Below, piece by piece: positions 29,656 through 36,894 of a DNA stretch of 36,894 nt. Where the stretch lies: assembly GCA_947627435.1 (NCBI GenBank), contig CANQWB010000011.1, positions 1 to 36,894 on the forward strand, read 5' to 3'. Each line of letters starts with the position of its first letter. Within the stretch, counting starts at the first letter, position 1. A model generated the notes under the pieces. The model did not search any database. It had not been told where the DNA came from and was given only the letters and a program-made list of their open reading frames with translations. This DNA comes from an uncultured Bacilli bacterium. Lineage in GTDB: Bacteria; Bacillota_I; Bacilli_A; RF39; UBA660. Made by a program: the position numbers and the translations under genes.

Positions 29656-31474
29656 AGATATGAGACGTGGCCCTAGACGTGGGCCTATGATGCCAAATGA
29701 AAAAGCCAAAGATTTTAGTGGCACTATGCGTACTTTATTGCATTCTTTAAGTCCTTATAAAATCATAATTTTCTTTGTTCTCTTATTTGCCGTTGGTAGT
29801 ACCATTTTTTCAATTATAGGTCCTAAAATATCTGGAAAAATTACAACTGAAATATTCAATGGACTCATGCGAAAAATTAGTGGAGTAGGTGGAATTGATT
29901 TTTCTAAAATTGGTAGAATTCTTACTATTCTATTATGTCTTTACATTGCAAGTATGTTATTTTCCTTCATTCAAGGATTCTTAATGAATGGTGTATCCAA
30001 TAAGATTTCTTATCATTTTCGTAGACAATTGGTAGAAAAAATTGGTAGATTGCCAATGAAATATTTTGATACCAAAACACACGGGGAAGTTCTTTCAAGA
30101 GTGACCAATGATGTAGATACGTTAAGTCAAAGTTTAAGTCAAAGTATGACGCAACTTATTACCTCTGTTACGATGTTAATTGGAGTACTCATTATGATGC
30201 TTTCTATTAGTCCTCTCATGACTGTTGCAGCCATCCTCATTTTACCAATTTCTTTAGGTGGGATTGGCTTTATTGTGAAACGTTCCCAAAAATATTTCAT
30301 GCAACAACAAGAATATTTGGGACATATCAATGGTACGATTGAAGAAGTATATGGCGGACATGAAATTGTCAAAGCATTCAATGGTGAAGAAAAAGCCGTT
30401 CAAGAATTTAACCAAAGCAATGAAACTTTATATCATACGGCTTGGAAGAGTCAATTTTTATCTGGTATGATGCATCCTATCATGGCATTTGTTGGAAATT
30501 TAGGATATGTCATGGTATCTATTTTAGGTGGCTATTTAACCATTAAAAATCGTATTGAAGTAGGAGATATTTTATCATTTACTCAATATGTTCGTAACTT
30601 TAATCAACCCATTACACAACTTGCTCAAATTATGAATATGTTGCAAGCAACAGCTGCAGCAGCAGAACGTGTATTTGAATTTTTAAATGAGGAAGAAGAA
30701 ACTCCAGATACTGAGCATCCTGTTTCCATTGATCATATTGAAGGCAATATTACATTTCAACATGTTAGTTTTGGATATCAACAAGATAAGATTATTATTA
30801 AAGATTTCAATGCCGAAATTCATAAAGGCGAAAAAATCGCCATTGTTGGTCCAACTGGTGCAGGTAAATCTACGATGATTAAACTTTTAATGCGTTTTTA
30901 TGATGTCAATAGTGGTTCTATTGAAATTGATGGACATAATATTAAAGAATTTAAACGTAGTGATTTGCGTAGTTTGTTTGGAATGGTCTTACAAGACACA
31001 TGGTTATTTAGCGGTACTATAGAAGAAAATATTAAATATGGAAAATTAGATGCAACTTTAGAAGAAGTGAAAGATGCTTGCCGTACTGCCAGTGTCCATC
31101 ATTTTATTAAAACATTACCTGATGGTTATCAAATGATATTAAACGAAGAAGCAGATAATATATCTGGAGGTCAAAAACAATTATTAACCATTGCCCGTGT
31201 TATTTTAGCAAATCCTAAAATTCTTATATTAGATGAAGCGACCAGTAATGTTGATACAAGAACAGAACTTTTCATTCAAGAAGCAATGGATCGCTTAATG
31301 GAAGGCAGAACAAGTTTTATTATCGCCCATCGTTTATCTACCATTAAAAATGCAGATTTAATTTTAGTTATGAATGAAGGAGATATTGTAGAAACGGGAA
31401 ATCATAAAGAATTATTAAAGAAAAATGGATTTTATGCAAAATTGTATAATTCTCAATTTGAAGAAGTAGAATAA
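29648..31474 (+). CDS. ABC exporter subunit with canonical ATPase site
   Basis: The 608-residue partner of the preceding subunit. An Arg/Met-rich N-terminus (PRDMRRGPRRGPMM) precedes six membrane helices and an ATPase with Walker A GPTGAGKST, signature ISGGQKQLLT, Walker B LILDEATSNVD with the catalytic Glu, and switch His in AHRLST. The two chains together give one consensus and one degenerate ATP site, as in TM287/288- and LmrCD-type exporters. The start at 29648 follows AAAGGAGGA and overlaps the upstream gene. No regulator is adjacent; the palindrome in the promoter suggests one elsewhere. Confidence 0.95.
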   Translation: MPRDMRRGPRRGPMMPNEKAKDFSGTMRTLLHSLSPYKIIIFFVLLFAVGSTIFSIIGPKISGKITTEIFNGLMRKISGVGGIDFSKIGRILTILLCLYIASMLFSFIQGFLMNGVSNKISYHFRRQLVEKIGRLPMKYFDTKTHGEVLSRVTNDVDTLSQSLSQSMTQLITSVTMLIGVLIMMLSISPLMTVAAILILPISLGGIGFIVKRSQKYFMQQQEYLGHINGTIEEVYGGHEIVKAFNGEEKAVQEFNQSNETLYHTAWKSQFLSGMMHPIMAFVGNLGYVMVSILGGYLTIKNRIEVGDILSFTQYVRNFNQPITQLAQIMNMLQATAAAAERVFEFLNEEEETPDTEHPVSIDHIEGNITFQHVSFGYQQDKIIIKDFNAEIHKGEKIAIVGPTGAGKSTMIKLLMRFYDVNSGSIEIDGHNIKEFKRSDLRSLFGMVLQDTWLFSGTIEENIKYGKLDATLEEVKDACRTASVHHFIKTLPDGYQMILNEEADNISGGQKQLLTIARVILANPKILILDEATSNVDTRTELFIQEAMDRLMEGRTSFIIAHRLSTIKNADLILVMNEGDIVETGNHKELLKKNGFYAKLYNSQFEEVE

Positions 31475-31485
31475 TCTACTTTTTT
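31464..31485 (+). terminator. Terminator of the ABC exporter operon
   Basis: AAGTAGA (31464-31470), loop ATAA, TCTACTT (31475-31481), then Ts; it overlaps the stop codon. Confidence 0.85.
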
Positions 31486-31527
31486 CATTTTAAAAAAATT
31501 AAAATAACAAATAATCGTATGATTTAC

Positions 31528-31558
31528 TTGCATGAAATGAATAGAAATATGTTATACT
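31528..31558 (+). promoter_or_regulatory. Promoter of the deacetylase gene
   Basis: TATACT at 31553-31558 with a TGT extended -10; TTGCAT at 31528-31533 is 19 bases away. Confidence 0.55.
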
Positions 31559-31583
31559 AATAATAATGAAGCTGGTGAGTAGT

Positions 31584-32765
31584 ATGAAGGACTGTATCAT
31601 AAAATGGATGGTAATAGGGATTGGAATATTATCCATCATTTTCATTATATGCATGGATTTTCATGCAATCGGAAAAAGTCCAAATATTATATTAAAAGGT
31701 GAGACATTGATTTCATTATGTCCAAATGAAACATATCAAGAACAAGGCTATCAAGCCTTGGATTTTAATCAACAGGACATTACCAAGCAAGTGAAAATAA
31801 AAAAATATCATGATAAATGGATATACCGTGTACAAAACAAAAAAGGAAATCAAGCAACTGCAATTCGAAAGTTTGTAAGAGAAGATACAGATGCTCCTAT
31901 TATTACTTTAGAAGGAAATGCAGAAGAAACAATATATATTGATACTCTTTATATAGAACCAGGTTATCATGCGTTAGATCATTGTGATGTGGATTTAACG
32001 AGCGAGGTCAAACAAACAGGAGAAGTCAATACCAGTGTCGTTGGTATTTATCCTATTCAATATCAAGTAACAGATCATGCAGGAAACCAAACAGAAGCTA
32101 TACGAACAGTTACGGTTATTCCTAAACCAGAAATTACTGATAAAACAATCTATTTAACATTTGATGATGGTCCTAGTTATACAATTACACCAGGTATTTT
32201 ACAAATTTTAAAAGAAGAAAATATTCAAGCAACATTTTTTGTCATTAACCATTCGGATGATTTAAATTATTTAATTAAACAAGCATACGAAGATGGGCAT
32301 ACAATTGGTATCCATAGTTATAGTCATAATTATCGTTATATTTATACATCAGAAGACAACTTTTATAATGATCTTCTACAAATGTCCAATAAAATTGAAA
32401 ATATCACTGGTCAAAAAACCAAAATAATTCGTTTCCCAGGAGGAAGTTCCAATACCGTTAGTACATTTAATCCAGGTATTATGACCCGACTTACATCATT
32501 TGTTCATGAAAAAGGATATTTTTATTTTGATTGGAACATCAGTAGTGGAGATGCCGGTGAAGTAAAGAGTGCTGAGGAAGTGTACCAAAATGTCGTTCAA
32601 AATTTAGGTAATCATGCTAATTTAGTTTTGATGCACGATTTTGAAAACAATTACTATACATTAAATGCACTACGACGCATTATTGCATATGGAAAAGCCA
32701 ATGGTTATACTTTCTTAAAACTTACAGAAGGATCTCCCACTATGCATCATAAAATTTATAATTAA
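31584..32765 (+). CDS. Membrane-anchored polysaccharide deacetylase with Ig-like domains
   Basis: A 393-residue cell-surface enzyme. The N-terminal helix (about 6-25) is an uncleaved signal or anchor. Two DUF5011-like Ig modules follow (about 30-95 and 103-185; second: DTDAPIITLEGNAEETIYI...YQVTDHAGNQTEAIRTVTV). The NodB domain (about 195-385) has TFDDGPSYT, HSYSHNY for the metal site and RFPGGSS. It probably removes acetyl groups from peptidoglycan GlcNAc/MurNAc or another wall polymer, which often gives lysozyme resistance. ATG 31584 follows GGTGAGTAGT; ATG 31566 has no ribosome site. gmk follows after 32 bases. Confidence 0.9.
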   Translation: MKDCIIKWMVIGIGILSIIFIICMDFHAIGKSPNIILKGETLISLCPNETYQEQGYQALDFNQQDITKQVKIKKYHDKWIYRVQNKKGNQATAIRKFVREDTDAPIITLEGNAEETIYIDTLYIEPGYHALDHCDVDLTSEVKQTGEVNTSVVGIYPIQYQVTDHAGNQTEAIRTVTVIPKPEITDKTIYLTFDDGPSYTITPGILQILKEENIQATFFVINHSDDLNYLIKQAYEDGHTIGIHSYSHNYRYIYTSEDNFYNDLLQMSNKIENITGQKTKIIRFPGGSSNTVSTFNPGIMTRLTSFVHEKGYFYFDWNISSGDAGEVKSAEEVYQNVVQNLGNHANLVLMHDFENNYYTLNALRRIIAYGKANGYTFLKLTEGSPTMHHKIYN

Positions 32766-32797
32766 TGATATCGTTTATGAAAAGAAAGAGGTATGAT

Positions 32798-33442
32798 ATG
32801 ATAAAAACGAAACAAATTGGCTCTCTTATTGTGTTATCTGGGCCAAGTGGATCTGGAAAAAATACAGTATGCGATGCTTTACTTGCGAAAAACCATAATT
32901 GTTGGGAATCCATATCTTGTACATCCCGCTCTAAACGTGATCAAGAGATAGATGGTGTGCAATACTACTTTTTATCAAAAGAAGAATTTGAAGAAAAAAT
33001 AAAAGAAAATGAATTTTTAGAATATGCCATTTATAATGGTCATTATTATGGTACACCAAAAAAAGCAATTGAAGAAAAACGTAAACAAGGAATTCATGTA
33101 ATTTTAGTCATTGAAGTACAAGGTGCATTACAAATAAAGGAATTGGTTCCAGATGCGATATTTATATTTTTGATGCCTCCAAGTATGGATATTTTAAAAC
33201 AACGTTTAGAAGGACGTGGAACAGAATCAAAAGAAAAAGTTTTGAGTCGCTTTAAAACTGCATATCAAGAAATTAATGAAATTTCTAAATATAACTATGT
33301 CGTAGTAAATGATGAAGTCGAAAATGCCGTTTCTAAAATAGAAAGTATTCTAACTGCCGAAATGTGTCGAGTAGACCGTATTGAAGATGTGGATTTATAT
33401 ACGAAAGAAGAAGTCTTACATGAAAGTTTAATGCAAGAATAA
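32798..33442 (+). CDS. gmk: Guanylate kinase
   Basis: Gmk phosphorylates GMP to GDP. The 214-residue product has the P-loop GPSGSGKNT, the GMP-binding SCTSRSKRDQEIDGVQYYFLS, EFLEYAIYNGHYYGTPK and RLEGRGTES motifs. ATG 32798 lies six bases after AAAGAGG; the longer in-frame start at 32765 overlaps the previous stop and has no ribosome site. gmk is usually near rpoZ and priA; here it follows a deacetylase gene and ends at a strong terminator. Confidence 0.96.
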   Translation: MIKTKQIGSLIVLSGPSGSGKNTVCDALLAKNHNCWESISCTSRSKRDQEIDGVQYYFLSKEEFEEKIKENEFLEYAIYNGHYYGTPKKAIEEKRKQGIHVILVIEVQGALQIKELVPDAIFIFLMPPSMDILKQRLEGRGTESKEKVLSRFKTAYQEINEISKYNYVVVNDEVENAVSKIESILTAEMCRVDRIEDVDLYTKEEVLHESLMQE

Positions 33443-33469
33443 ATTTACGTATCAACGTAAATTTTTTTT
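33443..33469 (+). terminator. Terminator of gmk
   Basis: ATTTACGT (33443-33450), loop ATCA, ACGTAAAT (33455-33462), then eight Ts. Confidence 0.9.
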
Positions 33470-33539
33470 ATGTCCATATATCGACAGAATGTGTATGCAT
33501 AATATCATATGATAAGAATACATTAAAGTGGGTGAATAT

Positions 33540-34538
33540 ATGAAAAAACAATTTCGTTCTAAGAAAAAAAGAAATCATCATACATGGATTCGTTGGATAG
33601 TCATATTTATTCTTTGTTTTATATTGTATCAATGGATATTAGGTTTATTTTTAAATGTACAATTAGCTGATAACAATGAAGACTTTATCATAGCGATTTT
33701 AAACGATTCAAACCACCATTTATTATATGAAAAAAAACATAATAATTTGGTCAATCAATTTTTAAAAACCGTATCAAAAATAGATATCAAAAAACCTGTA
33801 AGTATATTAGAAACTGTATTTGGATATGAAATGAGTGAAGAAACATTGGCAGAACCAGAATTACAGGAAGAAGAAGATTATTTAGAAGATCCTTCTGAAT
33901 ATATTCAAGACCCCAACCCCACACAAATTACAGAACCACTGGTCTATATTTATAATACGCATCAGTTAGAAGGATATAGTGCAACCAATTTTGAAGAATA
34001 TAATATTACACCAAATGTATTAATGGCATCTTATTTATTGAAAGAAAAATTAAACAAAGCAGGTATTCCAACGATTGTAGAAACAGCAAATATAACAGAT
34101 TTTTTATCCCTCAATAATTGGGATTATGCACAAAGTTACCAAGCAAGTAAATTTTTTATTACAGATGCATTGAATCAATATCCTAGTTTAAAATTATTAA
34201 TTGATTTACATCGGGATGCGATTTCAAAAGAAGCATCCACAACAGAAATCAATGGAAAAAAGTATGCAAAAATCTTATTTGTAGTGGGTTTAGAACATGA
34301 AAATTATCAGTCTAATCTAGATTTAGCGAATCTTTTATCATCTAAAATAAAAGAAAAATATCCTTCATTGAGTCGAGGTGTCATGACCAAAAAAGGATCG
34401 GGTGTAAATGGCATTTATAATCAAAATCTAAGTCCATATTCAGTATTAATTGAATGTGGTGGAAAAGAAAATAGTATTGATGAAGTAATGAATACGATTG
34501 AAGTACTATCGACGATTATTCAAGAATATATGAGGTGA
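33540..34538 (+). CDS. spoIIP: Stage II sporulation protein P (SpoIIP)
   Basis: SpoIIP is the amidase/endopeptidase that, with SpoIID and SpoIIM, thins septal peptidoglycan during engulfment of the forespore. The 332-residue product has a basic N-terminus, a membrane helix at about 18-42, a linker with an acidic stretch (about 95-125) and the catalytic domain: VYIYNTHQLEGY, LLIDLHRDAI and GVNGIYNQNLSPYSVLIECGG. The start is ATG 33540 after GGGTGAAT; GTG 33528 is in that site. The following genes, yqxA-like and lepA, are in the order known from Bacilli, although gpr is not upstream here. No mother-cell sigma-E promoter was identified with confidence. Confidence 0.96.
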   Translation: MKKQFRSKKKRNHHTWIRWIVIFILCFILYQWILGLFLNVQLADNNEDFIIAILNDSNHHLLYEKKHNNLVNQFLKTVSKIDIKKPVSILETVFGYEMSEETLAEPELQEEEDYLEDPSEYIQDPNPTQITEPLVYIYNTHQLEGYSATNFEEYNITPNVLMASYLLKEKLNKAGIPTIVETANITDFLSLNNWDYAQSYQASKFFITDALNQYPSLKLLIDLHRDAISKEASTTEINGKKYAKILFVVGLEHENYQSNLDLANLLSSKIKEKYPSLSRGVMTKKGSGVNGIYNQNLSPYSVLIECGGKENSIDEVMNTIEVLSTIIQEYMR

Positions 34539-34541
34539 CAT

Positions 34542-34886
34542 ATGAAGACAGAAGAAAAGAAAAAATGGGCAAGTAAAATATTTTGGAAAATCTTTTTAGC
34601 CTTTTTTATTGCTTTTTTTGCACTCTATGTTTCAGAGGCAACTGGATATTATGAATTTGAACAACATAAAAAAGTTACTTTGACACAAGATAAAATAAAA
34701 CAGTTTGAAGAAGATGTAGCAGCTGGAAAACACGTAGATATTAAAGACTATATGGGAGATAGAGAAATCAATTATCAAACAAAAATGTCCGATATAGGAT
34801 TTCGATTATCAGAACAAATAGGTCAATATGTACAAGATGGCCTTGAGGCAACATTTATGTTTCTAAATGAAATGATTGAAGGATAG
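34542..34886 (+). CDS. YqxA-like (DUF3679) membrane protein
   Basis: A 114-residue protein with a basic N-terminus, one membrane helix (about 12-32) and a polar outer domain with an amphipathic C-terminal helix (EQIGQYVQDGLEATFMFLNEMI). It starts 3 bases after the spoIIP stop (AGGTGAC precedes the ATG), so it is translationally coupled to spoIIP. The position between spoIIP and lepA is that of B. subtilis yqxA, a DUF3679 protein of unknown function; the assignment rests mainly on synteny. A sporulation role is inferred. Confidence 0.7.
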   Translation: MKTEEKKKWASKIFWKIFLAFFIAFFALYVSEATGYYEFEQHKKVTLTQDKIKQFEEDVAAGKHVDIKDYMGDREINYQTKMSDIGFRLSEQIGQYVQDGLEATFMFLNEMIEG

Positions 34887-34956
34887 TTGGCGATCTGTAC
34901 GAATCTTTATACAATGTGAATATGAAATAGTGAATAATATCATAAATAGAATGAAC

Positions 34957-34982
34957 AAAAGATAAGCAATTATCTTTTTTTT
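34957..34982 (+). terminator. Terminator of spoIIP-yqxA
   Basis: AAAAGATAA (34957-34965), loop GCAA, TTATCTTTT (34970-34978), then Ts. Confidence 0.85.
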
Positions 34983-34986
34983 ATGA

Positions 34987-34992
34987 TATAAT
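34987..34992 (+). promoter_or_regulatory. -10 element of the lepA promoter
   Basis: TATAAT with a TGA extended -10, directly after the preceding terminator. No good -35 is present. The leader is only about 10 bases and the ribosome site is AGGTGATAAC. Confidence 0.6.
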
Positions 34993-35007
34993 GAGTTAGG
35001 TGATAAC

Positions 35008-36804
35008 ATGAAGCAAGAAAACATCCGCAATTTTTCTATTATTGCGCATATTGATCATGGCAAAAGCACACTTGCAGATCGTATTTTAGAAATTACTGGT
35101 GCAGTCAGTGAAAGAGAAAAACAAGATCAGTTATTAGATAATATGGATATTGAACGTGAACGAGGAATTACTATCAAACTCAATGCAGTATCTTTAAATT
35201 ATACCTACCAAAACGAAAAATATTATCTACATTTAATTGATACACCTGGTCATGTTGATTTTTCTTATGAAGTGAGTCGTAGTTTAGCTGCTTGTGAAGG
35301 TGCCATTTTAGTAGTGGATGCCGCACAAGGAATTGAAGCGCAAACTCTTGCCAATCTTTATCTTGCTTTAGATAATAATCTTACTATTATTCCTGTAATT
35401 AATAAAATTGATTTACCAAATGCCAATCCGGAGAAATTGAAACATGAACTTATGGATACATTAGGGTTTCAAGAAGATGAAATTCTACTGACAAGTGCAA
35501 AAAATGGGATTGGAATTCAAGAATTAGTGGAAACGATTATCAAAAAAATACCTGCTCCTAAGGGAGATCCGAAGGCACCATTACAAGCATTAATTTTTGA
35601 TAGTTATTTTGATGCTTACCGTGGTATTATTGCATCTATTCGTATTATAAATGGAACGGTTCGAGTAGGGGATAGTATTCAAATGAATGCTACAGGTGCT
35701 GTTTATGATGTGATCGAATTAGGTATCCATACGCCAAAAGAAGAAAAAAAACAACAATTAACTACTGGTGAAGTTGGCTACTTGTGTGCCAGTATGAAAA
35801 ACATTAGTGATGTGAAAGTAGGAGATACAATTACACATGCTAATTGTCATACGCCATCTCTACCAGGTTATCAACCTATGAAACCAATGGTTTTTTGCGG
35901 AATTTATCCAATAGAATCTAGTAAATTTCCAGAACTACGTGAAGCATTAGAAAAGTTAAAATTAAATGATGCTTCTTTGGAATTTACACCGGAAACTTCT
36001 AAAGCTTTAGGATTTGGATTTCGATGTGGTTTTTTAGGACTATTACATATGGAAATTATCGAAGAGCGAATCGAAAGAGAATTCAATTTGGATTTGATTG
36101 CGACAAGTCCATCTGTAATTTATGATGTGGAATTGACCGATCATACCCATATCATGATTGATAGTCCAGTAAAAATGCCAGACAAAGGAAGAATTTTAGA
36201 TATAAAAGAACCCTATATCCGCACAAATATTTTTGTACCAAGTGAATATATAGGACCTATTATGGAACTCTGTCAAAATAAAAGAGGAAATTATATTTCG
36301 ATGGAATATCTTGATCAGACAAGAGTGAATATTCATTACGAAATTCCTTTATCAGAAATTGTATATGATTTTTTTGATAAATTGAAATCAACTACCAAAG
36401 GATATGCATCATTTGATTATGAATTAATCGGATATCAGAGTAGTAATTTAGTCAAAATGGACATATTATTAAATGGGGATGTTGTAGATGCACTTAGTAC
36501 CATTGTTCATAAAGACTTTGCATATCAAAGAGGAAAATCGATAGTAGAAAATTTAAAAAAATTAATTCCAAGACAACAATTTGAAGTACCCATTCAAGCT
36601 TCTATTGGCAGTAAAGTCATTGCTAGAGAAACCATTAAAGCAGTTCGTAAAAATGTACTTGCCAAATGCTATGGTGGTGATGTTACTCGAAAACGAAAAC
36701 TATTAGAAAAACAAAAAGAAGGTAAGAAACGAATGAAAATGATTGGAAGTGTAGAGATTCCTCAAGAAGCTTTCTTATCAGTGTTGAGCATGGAAGAAGA
36801 ATAA
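35008..36804 (+). CDS. lepA: Elongation factor 4 (LepA) GTPase
   Basis: LepA is a ribosome-binding GTPase that can back-translocate or help stalled ribosomes and assist initiation. The 598-residue product has normal length. Motifs: AHIDHGKST (P-loop, about 13-21), ERERGIT (switch I), [17 protein letters not shown] and SAKNG, followed by EF-G-like domains III and V and the LepA-specific C-terminal domain ([46 protein letters not shown]). ATG 35008 follows AGGTGATAAC. A terminator lies downstream. Confidence 0.98.
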   Translation: MKQENIRNFSIIAHIDHGKSTLADRILEITGAVSEREKQDQLLDNMDIERERGITIKLNAVSLNYTYQNEKYYLHLIDTPGHVDFSYEVSRSLAACEGAILVVDAAQGIEAQTLANLYLALDNNLTIIPVINKIDLPNANPEKLKHELMDTLGFQEDEILLTSAKNGIGIQELVETIIKKIPAPKGDPKAPLQALIFDSYFDAYRGIIASIRIINGTVRVGDSIQMNATGAVYDVIELGIHTPKEEKKQQLTTGEVGYLCASMKNISDVKVGDTITHANCHTPSLPGYQPMKPMVFCGIYPIESSKFPELREALEKLKLNDASLEFTPETSKALGFGFRCGFLGLLHMEIIEERIEREFNLDLIATSPSVIYDVELTDHTHIMIDSPVKMPDKGRILDIKEPYIRTNIFVPSEYIGPIMELCQNKRGNYISMEYLDQTRVNIHYEIPLSEIVYDFFDKLKSTTKGYASFDYELIGYQSSNLVKMDILLNGDVVDALSTIVHKDFAYQRGKSIVENLKKLIPRQQFEVPIQASIGSKVIARETIKAVRKNVLAKCYGGDVTRKRKLLEKQKEGKKRMKMIGSVEIPQEAFLSVLSMEEE

Positions 36805-36857
36805 AAGAAATAAAATATGTCAATAATTTTTGAAAATGTCTCAAAAAAAACTAAACA

Positions 36858-36884
36858 TTAACGGGAATTTTAACCCGTTTTTTT
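36858..36884 (+). terminator. Terminator of lepA
   Basis: AACGGG (36860-36865), 8-base loop, CCCGTT (36874-36879), then seven Ts. Confidence 0.85.
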
Positions 36885-36894
36885 ACTTTCTACT

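Noticed and set aside
1-36894. TGA read as tryptophan (Mollicutes-type code)
   Set aside because: Several conserved genes end in TGA at the expected length (cysteine desulfurase, the CxxC gene, ArsR gene), and tryptophans are encoded by TGG.
1-36894. CRISPR array, prophage or insertion sequence
   Set aside because: No regularly spaced repeats, integrase, transposase or phage structural genes are seen.

Overview
The window is about 37 kb of AT-rich DNA from a low-GC Bacillota, most likely an endospore former of class Bacilli. Support for this: a SpoIIP amidase directly followed by a YqxA-like gene and lepA (the order seen in Bacilli), a CotE-type spore coat protein, the rpsP-khpA pair, Shine-Dalgarno sites of the GGAGGTGAT register, and ordinary use of TGA as stop. 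No phage, IS element or CRISPR array is visible. The species cannot be named from the sequence.

Layout. 1-4560: obg, truB, a cysteine desulfurase and an unknown coiled-coil gene with its own strong promoter. 4561-5860: a 0.6-kb structured noncoding RNA that I identify as OLE RNA, followed by the gene for its membrane partner OapA. 5900-8460: a lipoprotein, cotE (minus strand), rpsP-khpA and a small unknown gene. 8580-12130: alpha/beta hydrolase, membrane-anchored MurF and Ddl, a peptidoglycan precursor operon. 12149-14930: a minus-strand FAD/Rieske oxidoreductase, a lipoprotein with two DUF4358-like repeats, and a small heat-shock protein. 15040-17450: small and lineage-specific genes, a long hairpin element, tRNA-Lys, and a tiny convergent toxin/antisense-RNA-like locus. 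17449-19895: YigZ-family gene divergent from uvrC. 20038-22014: two zinc-ribbon membrane proteins. 22015-22800: tRNA-Met and a second toxin/antisense-like locus of the same architecture. 22880-24047: HTH-DUF2975 regulator and partner. 24280-31474: DUF362 protein, ArsR-zinc/cadmium ATPase operon and a heterodimeric ABC exporter. 31584-36804: polysaccharide deacetylase, gmk, spoIIP, yqxA-like and lepA.

Two things stand out. First, the OLE RNA-OapA pair: OLE is one of the largest and most intricate bacterial noncoding RNAs, named from extremophiles, and here it sits in what looks like an ordinary low-GC sporeformer. Second, two loci about 5 kb apart, each beside a tRNA gene, encode a 27-28 residue hydrophobic peptide on the minus strand facing a roughly 100-nt plus-strand RNA that ends on the peptide's stop codon. 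The RNAs share a 35-nt block and the peptides share a charged N-terminal pattern, so they look like two members of one type I toxin-antitoxin family that I do not recognise.

Across the window most promoters have an extended -10 (TGnTATAAT), and many starts use a GGTGAT Shine-Dalgarno only 3-5 nt from the start codon. This decided many of the start positions given here. All identifications are from reading the sequence; no database search was possible.
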